Assembly (NCBI RefSeq): GCF_009711935.1
Contig: NZ_VIKX01000070.1
Span: forward strand, 1 to 64,000
From: Dolichospermum sp. UHCC 0259
Lineage (GTDB): Bacteria > Cyanobacteriota > Cyanobacteriia > Cyanobacteriales > Nostocaceae
Reading direction: 5' to 3'
DNA: 64,000 bases
Positions 55,612 through 64,000 of the stretch are shown here, piece by piece. Position 1 is the stretch's first letter. Every line of letters begins with the position of its first letter. The notes under the pieces were generated by a model. It made no database searches. It was not told where the DNA came from and saw only the letters and a program-made list of their open reading frames with translations. A program made the translations under genes and the position numbers.

Positions 55612-56931
55612 TTGCAAATCAGTGGAGGGCATCCTTTGGGAGGTCATGTAAAAATTAGCGGAGCTAAAAATTCCGCCCTGGTAATCATGGCTGGAACATT
55701 CCTCTGTTCCGGTGATTGTCGCATTCGCAACGTTCCCTTATTAGCGGACGTAGAGCGGATGGGACAAGTCTTATCAGCTTTAGGATTACGTTTAAATAGA
55801 GATGGTGACATCTTAGATGTTGATGCACGGGAAATTACCACATCTAAAGCTCCCTATGAACTAGTTACCCAACTGCGAGCCAGTTTCTTTGCCATTGGTC
55901 CCATTTTAGCTCGGCTAGGAGTAGCACAAATGCCCTTACCGGGGGGTTGTGCCATTGGTGCTAGACCTGTAGATTTGCACGTCAGGGGACTGCAAGCAAT
56001 GGGCGCAGAAGTGTTAATTGAACATGGTATTTGTAATGCTCATGTTCCTGGAAATAATGGCAGATTAACAGGAGCAAAAATCTACTTAGATACTCCCAGC
56101 GTCGGTGCGACAGAAACCTTGATGATGGCTGCTACCCTAGCAGATGGAGAAACCATCATTGACAACGCTGCCAGAGAGCCAGAAGTAGTTGATTTAGCTA
56201 ACTTCTGTAACTCTATGGGAGCAAAAATTCAAGGGGCAGGAACAAGTACAATTACGATAGTTGGTGTACCTAAATTACACTCTACGGATTATACTATTAT
56301 TCCTGATCGCATTGAAGCAGGAACATTGTTGATTGCTGGTGCAATTACTCGCTCTGAAATACTTCTATCCCCAGTTGTACCAGATCATTTAATCCCCGTT
56401 ATTGCCAAGTTACAGGAGATTGGTGTATCAATTATCGAAGAAGGGAAAGATTGCTTACGGATTTTGCCAGCTAAAGCACTTAAAGCTATAAATATTGATA
56501 CCTTGCCCCATCCGGGATTTCCTACGGATATGCAAGCACCTTTCATGGCTTTACTAACAGTGGCCGAAGGTGACAGTATCATTAACGAATCAGTCTTTGA
56601 AAATCGCTTGCGTCATGCTTCTGAGTTAAATCGTTTAGGCGCAGATATCCGGGTTAAAGGTAATACTGCTTTTGTTCGGGGAGTACCAGTATTATCGGGC
56701 GCACCAGTCATAGGCACGGATTTAAGAGCTTCCGCAGCTTTAGTGATAGCCGGATTAGCAGCGACGGGAACAACCACTGTTCAAGGACTACACCACTTAG
56801 ATCGAGGCTATGATCGTCTTGATCTCAAATTGCAGCAATTAGGAGCAAAAATTCTGCGCGTCAATGAAGCATCTAAAGATGTAGATTTACTTGCAAATAA
56901 CACTATTACTTCAGCCTCAGTTTCTATCTAG
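55612..56931 (+). CDS. murA: UDP-N-acetylglucosamine 1-carboxyvinyltransferase
   Basis: MurA makes enolpyruvyl-UDP-GlcNAc, the first committed step of peptidoglycan. Visible: [18 protein letters not shown] with the substrate Lys/Asn, [14 protein letters not shown], the active-site Cys loop [27 protein letters not shown], and the C-terminal [15 protein letters not shown]. The listed start is a TTG without a ribosome-binding site. The frame is open further upstream, and a GGAGG at 55540-55544 sits 7 bases before an in-frame ATT at 55552, so the protein may be 20 residues longer. Confidence 0.95.
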   Translation: MQISGGHPLGGHVKISGAKNSALVIMAGTFLCSGDCRIRNVPLLADVERMGQVLSALGLRLNRDGDILDVDAREITTSKAPYELVTQLRASFFAIGPILARLGVAQMPLPGGCAIGARPVDLHVRGLQAMGAEVLIEHGICNAHVPGNNGRLTGAKIYLDTPSVGATETLMMAATLADGETIIDNAAREPEVVDLANFCNSMGAKIQGAGTSTITIVGVPKLHSTDYTIIPDRIEAGTLLIAGAITRSEILLSPVVPDHLIPVIAKLQEIGVSIIEEGKDCLRILPAKALKAINIDTLPHPGFPTDMQAPFMALLTVAEGDSIINESVFENRLRHASELNRLGADIRVKGNTAFVRGVPVLSGAPVIGTDLRASAALVIAGLAATGTTTVQGLHHLDRGYDRLDLKLQQLGAKILRVNEASKDVDLLANNTITSASVSI

Positions 56932-57061
56932 GATTTGAGAATTTTGTTTTTGTAAACTTAATGGCGATTATTTCTATCTCTTGATAATTTTCGCCATTAA
57001 CTTTCTGAAAATCCAATTAATCTGTACAATTATTATTAAGTAAATTTCATAAAAACTAAAC

Positions 57062-58156
57062 ATGATTGGGGTAGCAGTTGTTGGTACAGGATTTGGTCAA
57101 AAAGTTCATATTCCGGCATTTCAAGCGCATCATAATACTCAGATTGTCGCCGTTTATCATCGAGATATCAATAAAGCCAAAACCATTGCGGAAACTCATA
57201 ATATTTCCTATGCAAGCAACAATCTAGCAGAAATTCTAGCTTTACCTACAGTTGAAGCTGTTAGTATTTCCACACCGCCATTTTTACACTATGAAATGGC
57301 TAAACAGGTTTTGCAAGCTGGTAAACATCTTTTGTTAGAAAAACCCGTTACTTTAAATGTCACTGAAGCTAAAGAATTATATCAGTTAGCAACGAATCAA
57401 GGTGTAATTGCCACTGTAGATTTTGAATTTCGCTTTGTTCCAGAATGGCAATTTTTCGCTCAACTTCTGGCTGAGAATTATGTAGGAAAAATCCGATTAA
57501 TTAAAATTGATTGGTTGGGTTCTTCTCGCGCTGATACTTCTCGTCCTTGGAATTGGTATTCTAGTCAAGAAAAAGGTGGAGGTGCTTTAGGTTCTTTAGG
57601 TTCTCATGCTTTTGATTATATTAACTGGTTATTCGGTTCAGTTCACAAATTAAACGCTCATTTAATAACGGCTATTTCGGAAAGAGTTAACCCCGCAACT
57701 GGAGAATTACAAACAGTTGATACTGATGATACTTGTTTATTATCTCTAGAATTAGCAAATGGTACACCTTGCCAAGTTTCTATTAGTGCGGTTGTTCATG
57801 CAGCAAGAACTCATTGGATAGAAGTGTATGGAGATAAGGGAACTTTGGTTTTAGGTAGCAAGAATCAAAAAGACTATATTCATGGTTTTCAAATTTGGGG
57901 TTCTCAACCGGGTGAACCTTTAAAAGAAATAGCAGTTCCCCAGCAATTTCTCTTTCCTCAACATTATAATGATGGAAGGATTTGTGCATTTCTGCGGGTT
58001 GTGGATGAATGGGTAAAAGGAATTACTAATCATCAACAAACTATACCTTCTTTGCGGGAAGGTGTTTATTCGCAATTGTTAATGGATTTATCCCATGAAT
58101 CTCATGAAACAGCAAGTTGGGTAAATGTGCCAAATTTGGGAGAGTTTTTAGATTAG
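57062..58156 (+). CDS. Gfo/Idh/MocA family oxidoreductase
   Basis: 364 residues. The N-terminal Rossmann fold has VVGTGFGQKVHIPAF and the family motif LLEKPVTLNV, in which the EKP lysine is conserved. The C-terminal beta domain has EKGGGALGSLGSHAFDYINWLFG, where the His is the usual catalytic residue. It is an NAD(P)-dependent sugar or cyclitol dehydrogenase; substrate not predictable. It converges with the DUF4276 gene. Confidence 0.9.
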   Translation: MIGVAVVGTGFGQKVHIPAFQAHHNTQIVAVYHRDINKAKTIAETHNISYASNNLAEILALPTVEAVSISTPPFLHYEMAKQVLQAGKHLLLEKPVTLNVTEAKELYQLATNQGVIATVDFEFRFVPEWQFFAQLLAENYVGKIRLIKIDWLGSSRADTSRPWNWYSSQEKGGGALGSLGSHAFDYINWLFGSVHKLNAHLITAISERVNPATGELQTVDTDDTCLLSLELANGTPCQVSISAVVHAARTHWIEVYGDKGTLVLGSKNQKDYIHGFQIWGSQPGEPLKEIAVPQQFLFPQHYNDGRICAFLRVVDEWVKGITNHQQTIPSLREGVYSQLLMDLSHESHETASWVNVPNLGEFLD

Positions 58157-58170
58157 GTAAATGATGATGA

Positions 58171-58896
58171 CTAGTAATTACTACAGAAATCATGTAGATA
58201 ATTATAAAGTTCACAAAATAAAGGACATCTTTTTTGTAAATTTTCTGGGACTATTTTTAGTAATAGCAAAGGTGTATGTAACCCTTTAGAAAAGCGTGTA
58301 GATTGGATATCAAAGTTTAGTTCTAGTGAAATACTACTATCAACTATTAGCTGAGATAATTTGTCTTGACAACAATCTCTATCTTCATCATATTTACTAA
58401 AAGATTCAGGATCATTAAATGGGATATTTTTCTGGGTGCTTAACCACCAACGCATTTTTTCATGTCTACCGCGAAAATCTGGATGTTTAGCAATTGTATT
58501 ATCCCAATCTCCAATAATCCATGATTCGATTTCTGGAGCAGCAAAAGCGATATATTGAGGAATATCATGACATTCAGTGATTTTAGATATTGCTGATATA
58601 AACTTCTCCTTTTGAGAATTAACATCTCGACAATCTAAATCATCAAAAACTAAAACTAAATCACATTTTTTAGGTTCACATTGCAAAGCAATAGGTAATT
58701 CTTGGGTAATTTGTTCAATTAAACTTTTACCTGTTTTACCATAACCAGTTACCTTCCCAGGTTTTGGTCCTGGTTTTATTCTTGCTGGTGTTTTCCGTTC
58801 AAATTGACAACCAGGAAAATTCTTTTGTAAAAAAGGAATTAATCCTCTAACTTCCGCTTCTCCACCACCTGCAAATACCCAAACTACCACGGCCAT
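58171..58896 (-). CDS. DUF4276-like (TOPRIM-fold) partner of the AAA ATPase
   Basis: 241 residues. Pattern: a Gly/Glu-rich first loop (FAGGGEAEVRGL), a DD motif in LVLVFDDLDCRD, and AAPEIESWIIGDWD, which fits DUF4276 (EsWLLAD type), a TOPRIM-related family. The start overlaps the AAA ATPase gene by 13 bp, so the two are translated together. AAA ATPase plus TOPRIM-type nuclease pairs are typical of OLD-like and PARIS-like defence modules. Nuclease activity is inferred. Confidence 0.75.
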   Translation of the reverse strand: MAVVVWVFAGGGEAEVRGLIPFLQKNFPGCQFERKTPARIKPGPKPGKVTGYGKTGKSLIEQITQELPIALQCEPKKCDLVLVFDDLDCRDVNSQKEKFISAISKITECHDIPQYIAFAAPEIESWIIGDWDNTIAKHPDFRGRHEKMRWWLSTQKNIPFNDPESFSKYDEDRDCCQDKLSQLIVDSSISLELNFDIQSTRFSKGLHTPLLLLKIVPENLQKRCPLFCELYNYLHDFCSNY

Positions 58897-60182
58897 CCTC
58901 CCACAGTAGGATCTCCTACACGGTATAAATCACCTAATTGCCATCCTTCTTCTAGTTTTTGATCTAAAATTTCATGAGAGAGTGTTTTCATGGAAAAATG
59001 CGTTTTATCTTGAGAATAAAAACAATAAACATTTTCTAAGGAATCTGTAAAATGATCTAAAAGATCAGGACTATGAGTAGTGATAATAATTTGAGTTTTT
59101 CTAGCAGCTTGTTTAATCCATTCTGCTAAAATTGGCATCCAAGATACGTGCAAACCTAATTCTGGTTCATCAATAACTAATAAGGAAGGTAAAACAGGAG
59201 AATGTAATATAGTCGCCCAGCATAACATTCTTACTGTTCCATCTGACATTTCTGTAAGATAAAATGGTTCTTTAATATCTTCAAAATGCCATTCTAGTGT
59301 TAATGATAAGCGCCCAGAACGAATAGAACGCAACCGACGAGTTTTAGGCAAAATAGACTTCATGGCATTATTAATGCTGTCTTCAAAGTCAATATTTTCC
59401 TGGGTTAAATTCTCAAATACTAAAGGTAAATTATTTCCTGATGTAGATAAATAAATATCATTTCCTCCTATTTTTGGTTCTGAATTTCTAATTTGATGCA
59501 AATCCATGTTATTAGCATTATAAAATTGCCATTGAGAAATAAAATTAATTAGTTCTGTTCTGATTCTATAGGCATATATGCTACTTAGTGTATGTTTACT
59601 ATTCTCTAGCAATTTTGGTATTATGGCTAAACCTAAAGAATTTGTAGGAATCTTACTTATTAATTCAGAACTAACTTCACTATTATTATGAACTGATATA
59701 ATACCTTTACCTATGTTTATTGGTTTTGGATCATGAAATTTATAATAATAAAAAGGTGATGAATTAGGATGAGGTAAATCATCTCCACTATATAAAGATT
59801 CTTGATGAATAGTTAATTTCTGTCCTTTTCTATCTACAAATAAATCAATATCGAGAATTGGATTTTTAATTTGACTCGTATATTGTAATTTTTCTGAAAA
59901 CCCATATAATAATTTAATTACAGCAGGACTATCAACACTATTATCTAAAATTCTATCATTACCAAACCTACTAATTGCTTCTTCAAAACTAGTAATACCA
60001 CGACTTTCATCAGGAACATTGGTTAAACAATCCTTTAAAAATTTTAATGTACTGATAAAATTACTTTTTCCAGAACCATTTGCACCTATAAAAATATTGA
60101 GATTTTTTAACTCTATGGCTTGAGATAACGAAAGATTTTTATAGTTTTGGGTAAAAATAAATTTAAGAATTGGTTGATTCAT
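58884..60182 (-). CDS. AAA ATPase (AAA_21, OLD/SMC-like)
   Basis: 432 residues. Walker A GANGSGKS (33-40), ABC-type signature TEMSDGTVRML, Walker B LLVIDEPELGLH and a final THSPDLLDHF switch. This is the AAA_21/AAA_15 ATPase found in OLD nucleases and many defence systems. It has no TOPRIM domain of its own; the downstream overlapping DUF4276-like gene supplies one. The pair forms a two-gene operon with no other partner. Confidence 0.88.
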   Translation of the reverse strand: MNQPILKFIFTQNYKNLSLSQAIELKNLNIFIGANGSGKSNFISTLKFLKDCLTNVPDESRGITSFEEAISRFGNDRILDNSVDSPAVIKLLYGFSEKLQYTSQIKNPILDIDLFVDRKGQKLTIHQESLYSGDDLPHPNSSPFYYYKFHDPKPINIGKGIISVHNNSEVSSELISKIPTNSLGLAIIPKLLENSKHTLSSIYAYRIRTELINFISQWQFYNANNMDLHQIRNSEPKIGGNDIYLSTSGNNLPLVFENLTQENIDFEDSINNAMKSILPKTRRLRSIRSGRLSLTLEWHFEDIKEPFYLTEMSDGTVRMLCWATILHSPVLPSLLVIDEPELGLHVSWMPILAEWIKQAARKTQIIITTHSPDLLDHFTDSLENVYCFYSQDKTHFSMKTLSHEILDQKLEEGWQLGDLYRVGDPTVGGWPW

Positions 60183-60306
60183 ATTTTTTAATTTAAACTA
60201 TAGAAAGATGTTTTTTGGTTGAGAAGATTATACAATATATTTTCTGAGATTTACAATAAAAATATATTAGGATACAATAAAAATAAATCAACCAAAGGTA
60301 ACTTTT

Positions 60307-61059
60307 ATGGCAACCCTACTCAGTGAAACCAAATCACAGACTGGACTGGTCATCTCTTGGGAAGCCTTACCCGATGATTTTCAGTTAGAGGATGAACCAG
60401 TGGAAAATACAGGACAGCCACTTTTAGCGGGGGCTTTGCGGGAAAGTTTAGAAATCAGTGGATTTATTCAACCACAAATGTTAATTGCTGCCAATTTTGG
60501 GCTGTGTGCCACATTAAATGAGCAATTTGTGGCTAAAGCACCTGATTGGGTATATGTGCCTTCTGTTAAAGAGATATTACCAGAACGTAAAAGCTATACA
60601 CCCAATTTAGAAGGGGATGTACCGGCTGTAGTGATGGAGTTTTTATCAGATAAAGATGGGGGAGAATATTCAGTTAAACGTATTTATCCGCCGGGAAAAT
60701 GGTTTTTTTACGAACACATTTTACAAGTTGCTATTTACATCATTTTTGAGCCAGATGGGGGTTTATTAGAATATTATCAACTGGAAAATGGACGTTATGA
60801 ATTACAACAACCAGATGAGAATGGTCGTCATTGGATTGACTCAGTGGGACTGTTTTTAGGAACTTGGCGAGGGGAAAAGGAAGGTCGTTCTGGCTATTGG
60901 TTAAGATGGTGGGATCAAACGGGTAATTTGTTACCTTGGGCTGTGGAAAAAATTGAACAGGAACGCCAACGGGCGGAACAGGAACGTGGGGAAAAAGAAC
61001 GGCTCATAGCTTATTTGCGATCGCAAGGAATTGACCCCGATAATTTGCCTATAAATTAG
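60307..61059 (+). CDS. Uma2 family (DUF820) endonuclease-like protein
   Basis: 250 residues, a paralog of the protein at 17636-18412. Shared features: AKAPDWVYVPSV, PAVVMEFLSDKDGGE, KWFFYEHILQVAIYIIFE, GLFLGTWRGE, WLRWWDQTGNLLPW, and a C-terminal coiled coil (EKIEQERQRAEQERGEKERL). The closing GIDPDNLPIN matches the family's usual end. Likely metal ligands are D in APDW and E in VMEFL. It diverges from the AAA ATPase gene. Confidence 0.87.
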   Translation: MATLLSETKSQTGLVISWEALPDDFQLEDEPVENTGQPLLAGALRESLEISGFIQPQMLIAANFGLCATLNEQFVAKAPDWVYVPSVKEILPERKSYTPNLEGDVPAVVMEFLSDKDGGEYSVKRIYPPGKWFFYEHILQVAIYIIFEPDGGLLEYYQLENGRYELQQPDENGRHWIDSVGLFLGTWRGEKEGRSGYWLRWWDQTGNLLPWAVEKIEQERQRAEQERGEKERLIAYLRSQGIDPDNLPIN

Positions 61060-61085
61060 ATATTGCGCTATATATATTAAGGGCT

Positions 61086-61102
61086 GGTGGGCATTGCCCA
61101 CC
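61086..61102. terminator. Hairpin GGTGGGC/GCCCACC
   Basis: A perfect 7 bp stem with an ATT loop between the convergent Uma2 gene and RTX fragment. It is one of the widespread GGTGGGCATTGCCCACC repeats of cyanobacteria; a related sequence lies near 22606-22635. Confidence 0.7.
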
Positions 61103-61113
61103 CTACGGAATAA

Positions 61114-61977
61114 TCAAACAATCACGAAATTATTGATGTTCAATGTTCCTGTTAATCCTGTGATTTCAATAATGGCATCGGTAGAACTATTAAATCCTGC
61201 GGTTGCATCATTAATAGCTACAAAGGTTTTTTGTCCAAAACTGAATTGAGCAGCGAAATTTGACCCAAAAGCTGCGGCTGTTAATTTTGCCCCGATATCT
61301 GCGGCATTTAGAGTATTAACTCCTCCCACATCTACAAATCCGGCTCGTGTCGTAGAAACACGGAACAAATCATTACCTGTTGTGGCGTTGAAGTCTGTAA
61401 TTACATCAAAGTTAGCTAAGAGAGAATCAGTGAGATTTTGGTAAACAAATTTATCACTCCCTAAACCACCAGTTAAAGTATCTTTACCGCCTGCGCCAGT
61501 GAGAACATCATTATTTGCACCACCAACGAGGAAATCATTACCACTAGTACCTGTCACAGTCAGACTAAAAGGATTACCAATCTTTCCGTCAGCATTAGCA
61601 TCTATGCCAAAATTAGTTTCTTGAGTTAAAGCATCAGCCGAATTTAATGCCCATTGTCCCTCAGAAGAAACCCAATTCCAGTTACTATCTAAACTCCAGA
61701 TATGCAGGAAGTTTCCAGAAACGTTTTTCCAGAGAACTTGATTAACGCCATTGACAGTTTCTGCGGCTAGAGTTTGCCATCCTGAGTAGATATCTTGGTA
61801 GATTTGTTGTCCACCGTTTTTAATGGTATTTGGGGTATTTGTTCCGATTTGGGTAAAGTATTTATTGGCTGCATCTTTGATGAATTTGGTATTACCTGCT
61901 AATTCAATTGGGGTGTAACCAATAACACTATCACTATTAGCATCTATGCCAAAATTAGTTTCTTGAGTTAAAGCATC
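61114..61977 (-). pseudogene. C-terminal part of the repeat/RTX protein, out of frame
   Basis: Reading from 61977 the frame continues DALTQETNFGID, one more full repeat unit (IELAGNTKFIKDAANKYFTQ ... WALNSADALTQE), then RTX repeats (GTSGNDFLVGGANNDVLTGAGGKDTLTGGLGSDKF in parts) and a secretion-type C-terminus. It is the natural end of the upstream gene but lies in a different frame after an apparent 127 bp deletion. An internal ATG at 61557 could start only a 147-residue RTX peptide. Confidence 0.8.
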
Positions 61978-64000
61978 AGGCTAGAGTTTGCCATCCTGAG
62001 TAGATATCTTGGTAGATTTGTTGTCCACCGTTTTTAATGGTATTCGGGGTATTTGTTCCGATTTGGGTAAAGTATTTGTTTGTGGGATCTTTGACTAATT
62101 TGGTATTACCTGCTGATTCAATTGCGGTGTAAGGATTGCCAATAACACCATCACCATTGGTATCTATGCCAAAATTAGTTTCTTGAGTTAAAGCATCAAC
62201 TGAATTTAATGCCCATTGTCCCTCAGAAGAAACCCAATTCCAGTTATTATCTAAATGCCAGATGTGGAGATAGTTTCCAGAAATATTTTTCCAGAGAACT
62301 TGATTATCTCCATTGACGGTTTCTGCGGCTATAGTTTGCCATCCTGTGTAGATATCTTGGTAGATTTGTTGTCCACCGTTTTTGATGGCAGTTGGGGTAT
62401 TTGTTCCGATTTGGGTAAAGTATTTGTTTGTTGAATCTTTGACTAATTTGGTATTACCTGCTGATTCAATTGGGGTAAAAACAGGGGCGGGTTGAAATTC
62501 AAATGCCCCGATATCAACTGTACCACCGGAAATTCGTGTATGTCCACTGCCTCGGTTATCAAAGGGGATAGTTTCGGTATTATTGCCATCAAAATCAATA
62601 TCGAAAACGTCTGTTAAAACTAAGGCGTTATTGCCTTTATTAATTGCTGGGCTACCGCTAAGTAGTGCATGGGTAAAAATGCCATTACCATTATCTTGTA
62701 ATGGTCCAAGTTTAGGATTGACGTTAACGATATCTGTTCCAGTGCCAACAGTACCACTTGCTCCTGAAAGATTGCCGATTAGGTTGTTATTATTGCCATT
62801 AATGTTGCCCTCAAGATCAGGAGATCCACCAATATTTCCAGCAACAATTGAATTTTTTAGGTTAAAACTAGCACGCCGATTGTCAATTCCTCCAACATAA
62901 AAGCTGTATGTTTCATCAGCAGCATTTTGAGTTATTGTGCTATTAAATATGTTAAGTATTCCATCAGATGCATAAATTCCACCGCTATAATCAGCTTGAT
63001 TACCGCTCACGGTACTGTTAATTAAACTAGTTGTACCCGAATGGTATATTCCCCCACCGAAACCTTGAGAGGTGTTGTTATAAATCGTGCTATTGCTGAT
63101 AGTTAAGGTTCCACTACTTTGGATACCACCACCTGAGTCTGCAGTGTTATTTTTAATCGTTGTTCCCAACAGAATGGCCTGACCACCATTATAGATCCCA
63201 CCACCACCATGATAAAAACCATCCACTTTATTATCAGCAACAGTTGAGTTGACTAAAGTTAATACACCATCATTGTATATTCCTCCTCCTTGATATGAAC
63301 TATAATTGTTTCTTACAGTCGTGTTGAATAATAAAGCTATAGCATTGGGGTTAATATAAATCCCACCACCATCGTTAGTTGATCCCCCTGTGACTACAAT
63401 ATTGCTCAAGTTTAAGTAATTAGACACCTCAAAAACACGATCTGCATTTGTCAAACCACTAGCATCAATTGTGGCAGGTTGAGTTCCCGTTGATTGAATT
63501 GTGACTTTACCGAGAACATCTAAATCTCCTCCTGTGGTATCAGCGAGAGAAAAAGCTGTGAGTTTATAGATTGTTCCTCCCGTTAAATTGATAATGTAAT
63601 TATTGGTTGTATTAGCATTGGCTATTAAAATCGCATCCCGCAAAGATAACCCACCCGTAGCACTACCATCATTTTGATCTGCGGTTGTTGTCACTGTTAA
63701 AACAATTGGTGTATTTTGCTCTACAGCAACTTGTTCACCTCCTACAGTAATATTTGCCGAATCATTTTCTGTGTTAATTCTGTCTAATTCCTGAGTTGTT
63801 AAATTCTGTCCACGCACCAAGGCTGAGAATTTTTCTCCTTCATCTCCGGGGGTGTCTATTTGATTAATTTGAGCATCAATAAAATGCCCAATTTCTTCTA
63901 ATAGAACCGCGCTAATGGCTTCTGGTGTGGCATTTGCTAAAAAGCTATCTGATAGATAAATCTTATTGGTGCTGCCAGCATAAGCACCGTTAGCATTGCC
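61976..64000 (-). CDS. CSLREA/beta-helix surface protein, 5' end beyond the window, frameshifted at 3' end
   Basis: The frame is open from the right edge (64000) to a TGA at 61976, at least 674 codons; the apparent start at 63820 is an internal GTG. The upstream part (LLEEIGHFIDAQINQIDTPGDEGE) and LSLRDAILIANAN (CSLREA-type) precede a right-handed beta-helix (GGGIY..., repeated). About 1.5 repeat units of ~115 residues follow (AGNTKLVKD, NGGQQIYQDI, WNWVSSEGQWALNS). The protein stops in the middle of the second unit, WQTLA. It is a large secreted calcium-binding-type protein of Nostocales. Confidence 0.85.
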   Translation of the reverse strand, partial: GNANGAYAGSTNKIYLSDSFLANATPEAISAVLLEEIGHFIDAQINQIDTPGDEGEKFSALVRGQNLTTQELDRINTENDSANITVGGEQVAVEQNTPIVLTVTTTADQNDGSATGGLSLRDAILIANANTTNNYIINLTGGTIYKLTAFSLADTTGGDLDVLGKVTIQSTGTQPATIDASGLTNADRVFEVSNYLNLSNIVVTGGSTNDGGGIYINPNAIALLFNTTVRNNYSSYQGGGIYNDGVLTLVNSTVADNKVDGFYHGGGGIYNGGQAILLGTTIKNNTADSGGGIQSSGTLTISNSTIYNNTSQGFGGGIYHSGTTSLINSTVSGNQADYSGGIYASDGILNIFNSTITQNAADETYSFYVGGIDNRRASFNLKNSIVAGNIGGSPDLEGNINGNNNNLIGNLSGASGTVGTGTDIVNVNPKLGPLQDNGNGIFTHALLSGSPAINKGNNALVLTDVFDIDFDGNNTETIPFDNRGSGHTRISGGTVDIGAFEFQPAPVFTPIESAGNTKLVKDSTNKYFTQIGTNTPTAIKNGGQQIYQDIYTGWQTIAAETVNGDNQVLWKNISGNYLHIWHLDNNWNWVSSEGQWALNSVDALTQETNFGIDTNGDGVIGNPYTAIESAGNTKLVKDPTNKYFTQIGTNTPNTIKNGGQQIYQDIYSGWQTLA

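Overview
The window looks like the chromosome of a filamentous, heterocyst-forming cyanobacterium (order Nostocales). The evidence is hetF preceded by an array of nsiR1-type small RNA repeats with TCCGGA (DIF1-like) promoter motifs, the PII protein glnB, heme oxygenase for bilin synthesis, a high-light-inducible (Hli) protein, an AgrE/ArgZ-type arginine dihydrolase, many GCGATCGC (HIP1) sites, and heptanucleotide STRR tracts such as (GTCAGGA)n. The coding sequence is AT-rich. The DUF262 gene and the dynamin operon are especially AT-rich, while the multicopper oxidase gene is visibly GC-richer than its neighbours.

Layout. 0-8 kb: a DUF697 GTPase, a MAPEG protein, an MlaF/MlaD-like lipid-transport pair, a DUF3288 protein and clpC. 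8-16 kb: accessory block with VapC and its antitoxin, a decayed DUF2283 fragment, a four-gene dynamin-like operon on the minus strand, and a multicopper oxidase bracketed by two copies of a ~185 bp repeat. 16-29 kb: an Rpn-type nuclease, DUF2085 and Uma2 proteins, a Ser/Thr kinase fused to a formylglycine-generating-enzyme-like domain, a 366 bp inverted-repeat element, UPF0175 and HicAB antitoxin/toxin genes, a PD-(D/E)XK protein, agrE/argZ, a GmrSD-like DUF262 protein and a beta-propeller/RTX protein. 29-40 kb: housekeeping genes (1-Cys peroxiredoxin, glmM, ho1, a YdcF protein, a CDF transporter, hli), a small double-glycine-leader peptide, and several envelope proteins. 40-51 kb: a class II ribonucleotide reductase gene interrupted by both a group I-type intron and an intein, an RRM protein, the nsiR1 array, hetF and glnB. 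51-64 kb: a histidine kinase, an M23 peptidase, tRNA-Arg(CCG), tRNA-Leu(CAG), murA, a Gfo/Idh oxidoreductase, an AAA ATPase with a DUF4276 partner, a second Uma2 protein, and a large repeat-rich secreted-type protein that is frameshifted and runs off the right edge.

Most notable. (1) The last ~25 codons of the kinase-FGE gene carry the codon signature of a diversity-generating retroelement variable region: a run of codons ending in C or T that look like AAC/AAT mutated at the A positions. No reverse transcriptase or template repeat is in the window, so it would be a remote target. (2) The reductase gene carries two unrelated selfish elements at two conserved sites: an intron inside the NPCGE active-site motif, with a plausible P1 helix ending in a U-G wobble, and a LAGLIDADG intein at QPAG/T. 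(3) The nsiR1 array has five intact units plus one decayed unit, antisense to the hetF leader. (4) The dynamin operon ends in two small or uncharacterised genes joined by a TAATG overlap, one with a pore-former-like hydrophobic segment. (5) The AAA ATPase/DUF4276 pair resembles two-gene OLD/PARIS-like defence modules.

How genes work together. hetF, nsiR1, glnB and agrE/argZ fit nitrogen control in a diazotroph. MurA, GlmM, the M23 peptidase, the YdcF protein, the SLH lipoprotein and MlaF/MlaD concern the cell envelope. The toxin-antitoxin, DUF262, AAA/DUF4276, Rpn and Uma2 genes form the scattered defence or mobile-associated fraction. All functional calls rest on reading motifs by eye; no database search was run.
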